DNA of 15,327 bases, from positions 1 to 15,327 of the forward strand of contig JAFGQJ010000008.1 in the NCBI GenBank assembly GCA_016935715.1. The letters run 5' to 3'. The position numbers and the translations under genes are program-made. The stretch comes from Spirochaetales bacterium (GTDB taxonomy: Bacteria > Spirochaetota > Spirochaetia > SZUA-6 > DRHE01). Shown here piece after piece: positions 14,377 to 15,327 of the stretch; the first letter of the stretch is position 1; every line of letters starts with the position of its first letter. The notes beneath the pieces were generated by a model. That model ran no database searches. It saw only the letters and a program-made list of their open reading frames with translations, and was not told the origin of the DNA.

Positions 14377-15327
14377 CTACATGCCTGTATTAAAGGTAAC
14401 ACTTTTCCCGCGTAATACAACCTGATAGATCCCCTCGAGACCGGGAACCGTGTCGGATACGTCGTAGACCACGTCGACCAGATCCTCCACCGAACCGATC
14501 AGGTACACCTCGTACCGCGTCTGCTCCGCCGTCTGGCTTACAGTCTTGATGTCCTTCGCCTTCCTGCGCATCTTGCGGTAGAAATCGCTCATCATGCGGG
14601 AATCGAAGGTATTCTGGATGATCAGCTCGTATTTGATGCCGCTGGTGAGCGCCTTGGCCATGTAGGCCTTGGCCTGGTCGATCACGACGGGCATGGCCTT
14701 GTAGACGCTGGTCTGCAGAGCGTTGATCTTCGCCGCCTGCTCCGAGGCGGTGGAGAAGGTCCTGGGGCTGTTCCACGGCTGGGACCCGAGCAGCCGCCCG
14801 GTGGAAGCCTCGAATCCCTTCAGGGTGATGTTCGCCTGCCCGTAGTACTTGTCACCGGAGCTCTCCCCGCTGGTGCGGCCGTCGATCTCGATGTACACGT
14901 CGGCGTTCAGCTTCTGGGCGGCCCACTGGATGATCGATATGGCCTGCCCCGTCTCCTCCTCGTAGACCATCCGCTGGTCCTTCTTGAGATTTTCCACCTG
15001 GTCGTAATCGATCGCTTCGATGGCGTTGGAGGTGAGGTACTCGTTGGCTATTCCCACCGCCGCCTTCATGTAAAAGGGATCCTCGGCGGCCTCCTCGTTG
15101 AAGTAGACCATGTAGGTCATGTTGTTCACGTATCGGGCGATGACCCGCTTCTCCTCCGCGCTCAGCTCCACCTCTTCGCTTCCGGCGGTGATCTCCTCGA
15201 GGGTCTCGGCGGCTGCGCCCGTGCCCGCCGCGGAGGCGGCGGCCTCGGCGGTCCTTTCCTGGGAGGTGGACTCTTCCCCGTACAGCCCGCCGGCCTTGAG
15301 GACGCTGTCCACCGCGCGCATCTTCAC
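14377..15327 (-). CDS. Probable envelope protein, 5' end outside window
   Basis: The frame is open to the right edge. The first codon in the window is GTG, but no start context can be seen and the sequence probably continues upstream, where any signal peptide would lie. Visible part: 316 residues. Residues about 22-60 are a low-complexity Ala/Glu/Thr linker. Then comes a compact domain with YMVYFNEEAAEDPFYMKAAVG, a region predicted to alternate strands and helices (LNADVYIEIDGRTSG, GQANITLKGFEASTGRLLG), and a C-terminal part with KYELIIQNTFDSRMM and RYEVYLIGSVEDLVD. This order recalls CsgG/LpoB- or FlgT-like envelope domains, but I cannot name the family. It leads the minus-strand cluster with the two lipoproteins. 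Confidence 0.75.
   Translation of the reverse strand: MKMRAVDSVLKAGGLYGEESTSQERTAEAAASAAGTGAAAETLEEITAGSEEVELSAEEKRVIARYVNNMTYMVYFNEEAAEDPFYMKAAVGIANEYLTSNAIEAIDYDQVENLKKDQRMVYEEETGQAISIIQWAAQKLNADVYIEIDGRTSGESSGDKYYGQANITLKGFEASTGRLLGSQPWNSPRTFSTASEQAAKINALQTSVYKAMPVVIDQAKAYMAKALTSGIKYELIIQNTFDSRMMSDFYRKMRRKAKDIKTVSQTAEQTRYEVYLIGSVEDLVDVVYDVSDTVPGLEGIYQVVLRGKSVTFNTGM

Overview
The window looks like a chromosomal segment of a fairly GC-rich bacterium, most likely a spirochaete. The lineage is inferred from gene content only: an mnmE-mnmG-rsmG block, a TPR protein with a C-terminal endonuclease-like domain, an oxaloacetate decarboxylase/pyruvate carboxylase-type carboxyltransferase, and a run of LPP20-like lipoproteins with relaxed lipoboxes. 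No rRNA, tRNA, CRISPR array, transposase or integrase was seen. No gene-free stretch exceeds about 200 bases.

Layout. (1) 1-642, minus, cut by the left edge: a membrane-anchored protein whose N-terminal half resembles the DnaK/Hsp70 substrate-binding beta-domain, with no ATPase domain before it. (2) 643-839: divergent promoters. (3) 840-2183, plus: an N-terminally anchored TPR protein ending in a degenerate Mrr-like domain; its 3' end overlaps rsmG tail to tail. (4) 2158-6101, minus: mnmE, mnmG and rsmG with touching stops and starts (tRNA wobble-uridine modification and 16S rRNA G527 methylation). (5) 6237-7467, plus: a small coiled-coil protein overlapping a glycerophosphodiester phosphodiesterase. 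(6) 7543-9255, minus: a carboxyltransferase with a C-terminal biotinyl domain that has Met where the biotin-accepting Lys should be. (7) 9407-11104, plus: an AT-richer gene encoding two tandem kinase-like halves, the second lacking both catalytic aspartates. (8) 11248-11940, plus: a histidine phosphatase. (9) 11956-15327, minus: two lipoproteins and a third probably secreted protein, the last cut by the right edge; probably an envelope cluster.

How the genes may work together. The mnmE-mnmG-rsmG unit is a coherent RNA-modification operon. The Hsp70-like anchored protein and the anchored TPR protein share a divergent promoter region and may form a membrane-linked chaperone or assembly module (inference). 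The three right-hand secreted proteins look like one envelope module. The kinase/pseudokinase gene stands alone and is the least explained gene here; its base composition and codon use suggest transfer from another lineage.

Promoters of the -35/N17/-10 type were read by eye at seven places. Three of them (TPR, mnmE, kinase-like gene) put the transcription start at or only a few bases before an ATG that lacks a Shine-Dalgarno sequence, which suggests leaderless or near-leaderless mRNAs beside normal Shine-Dalgarno genes.
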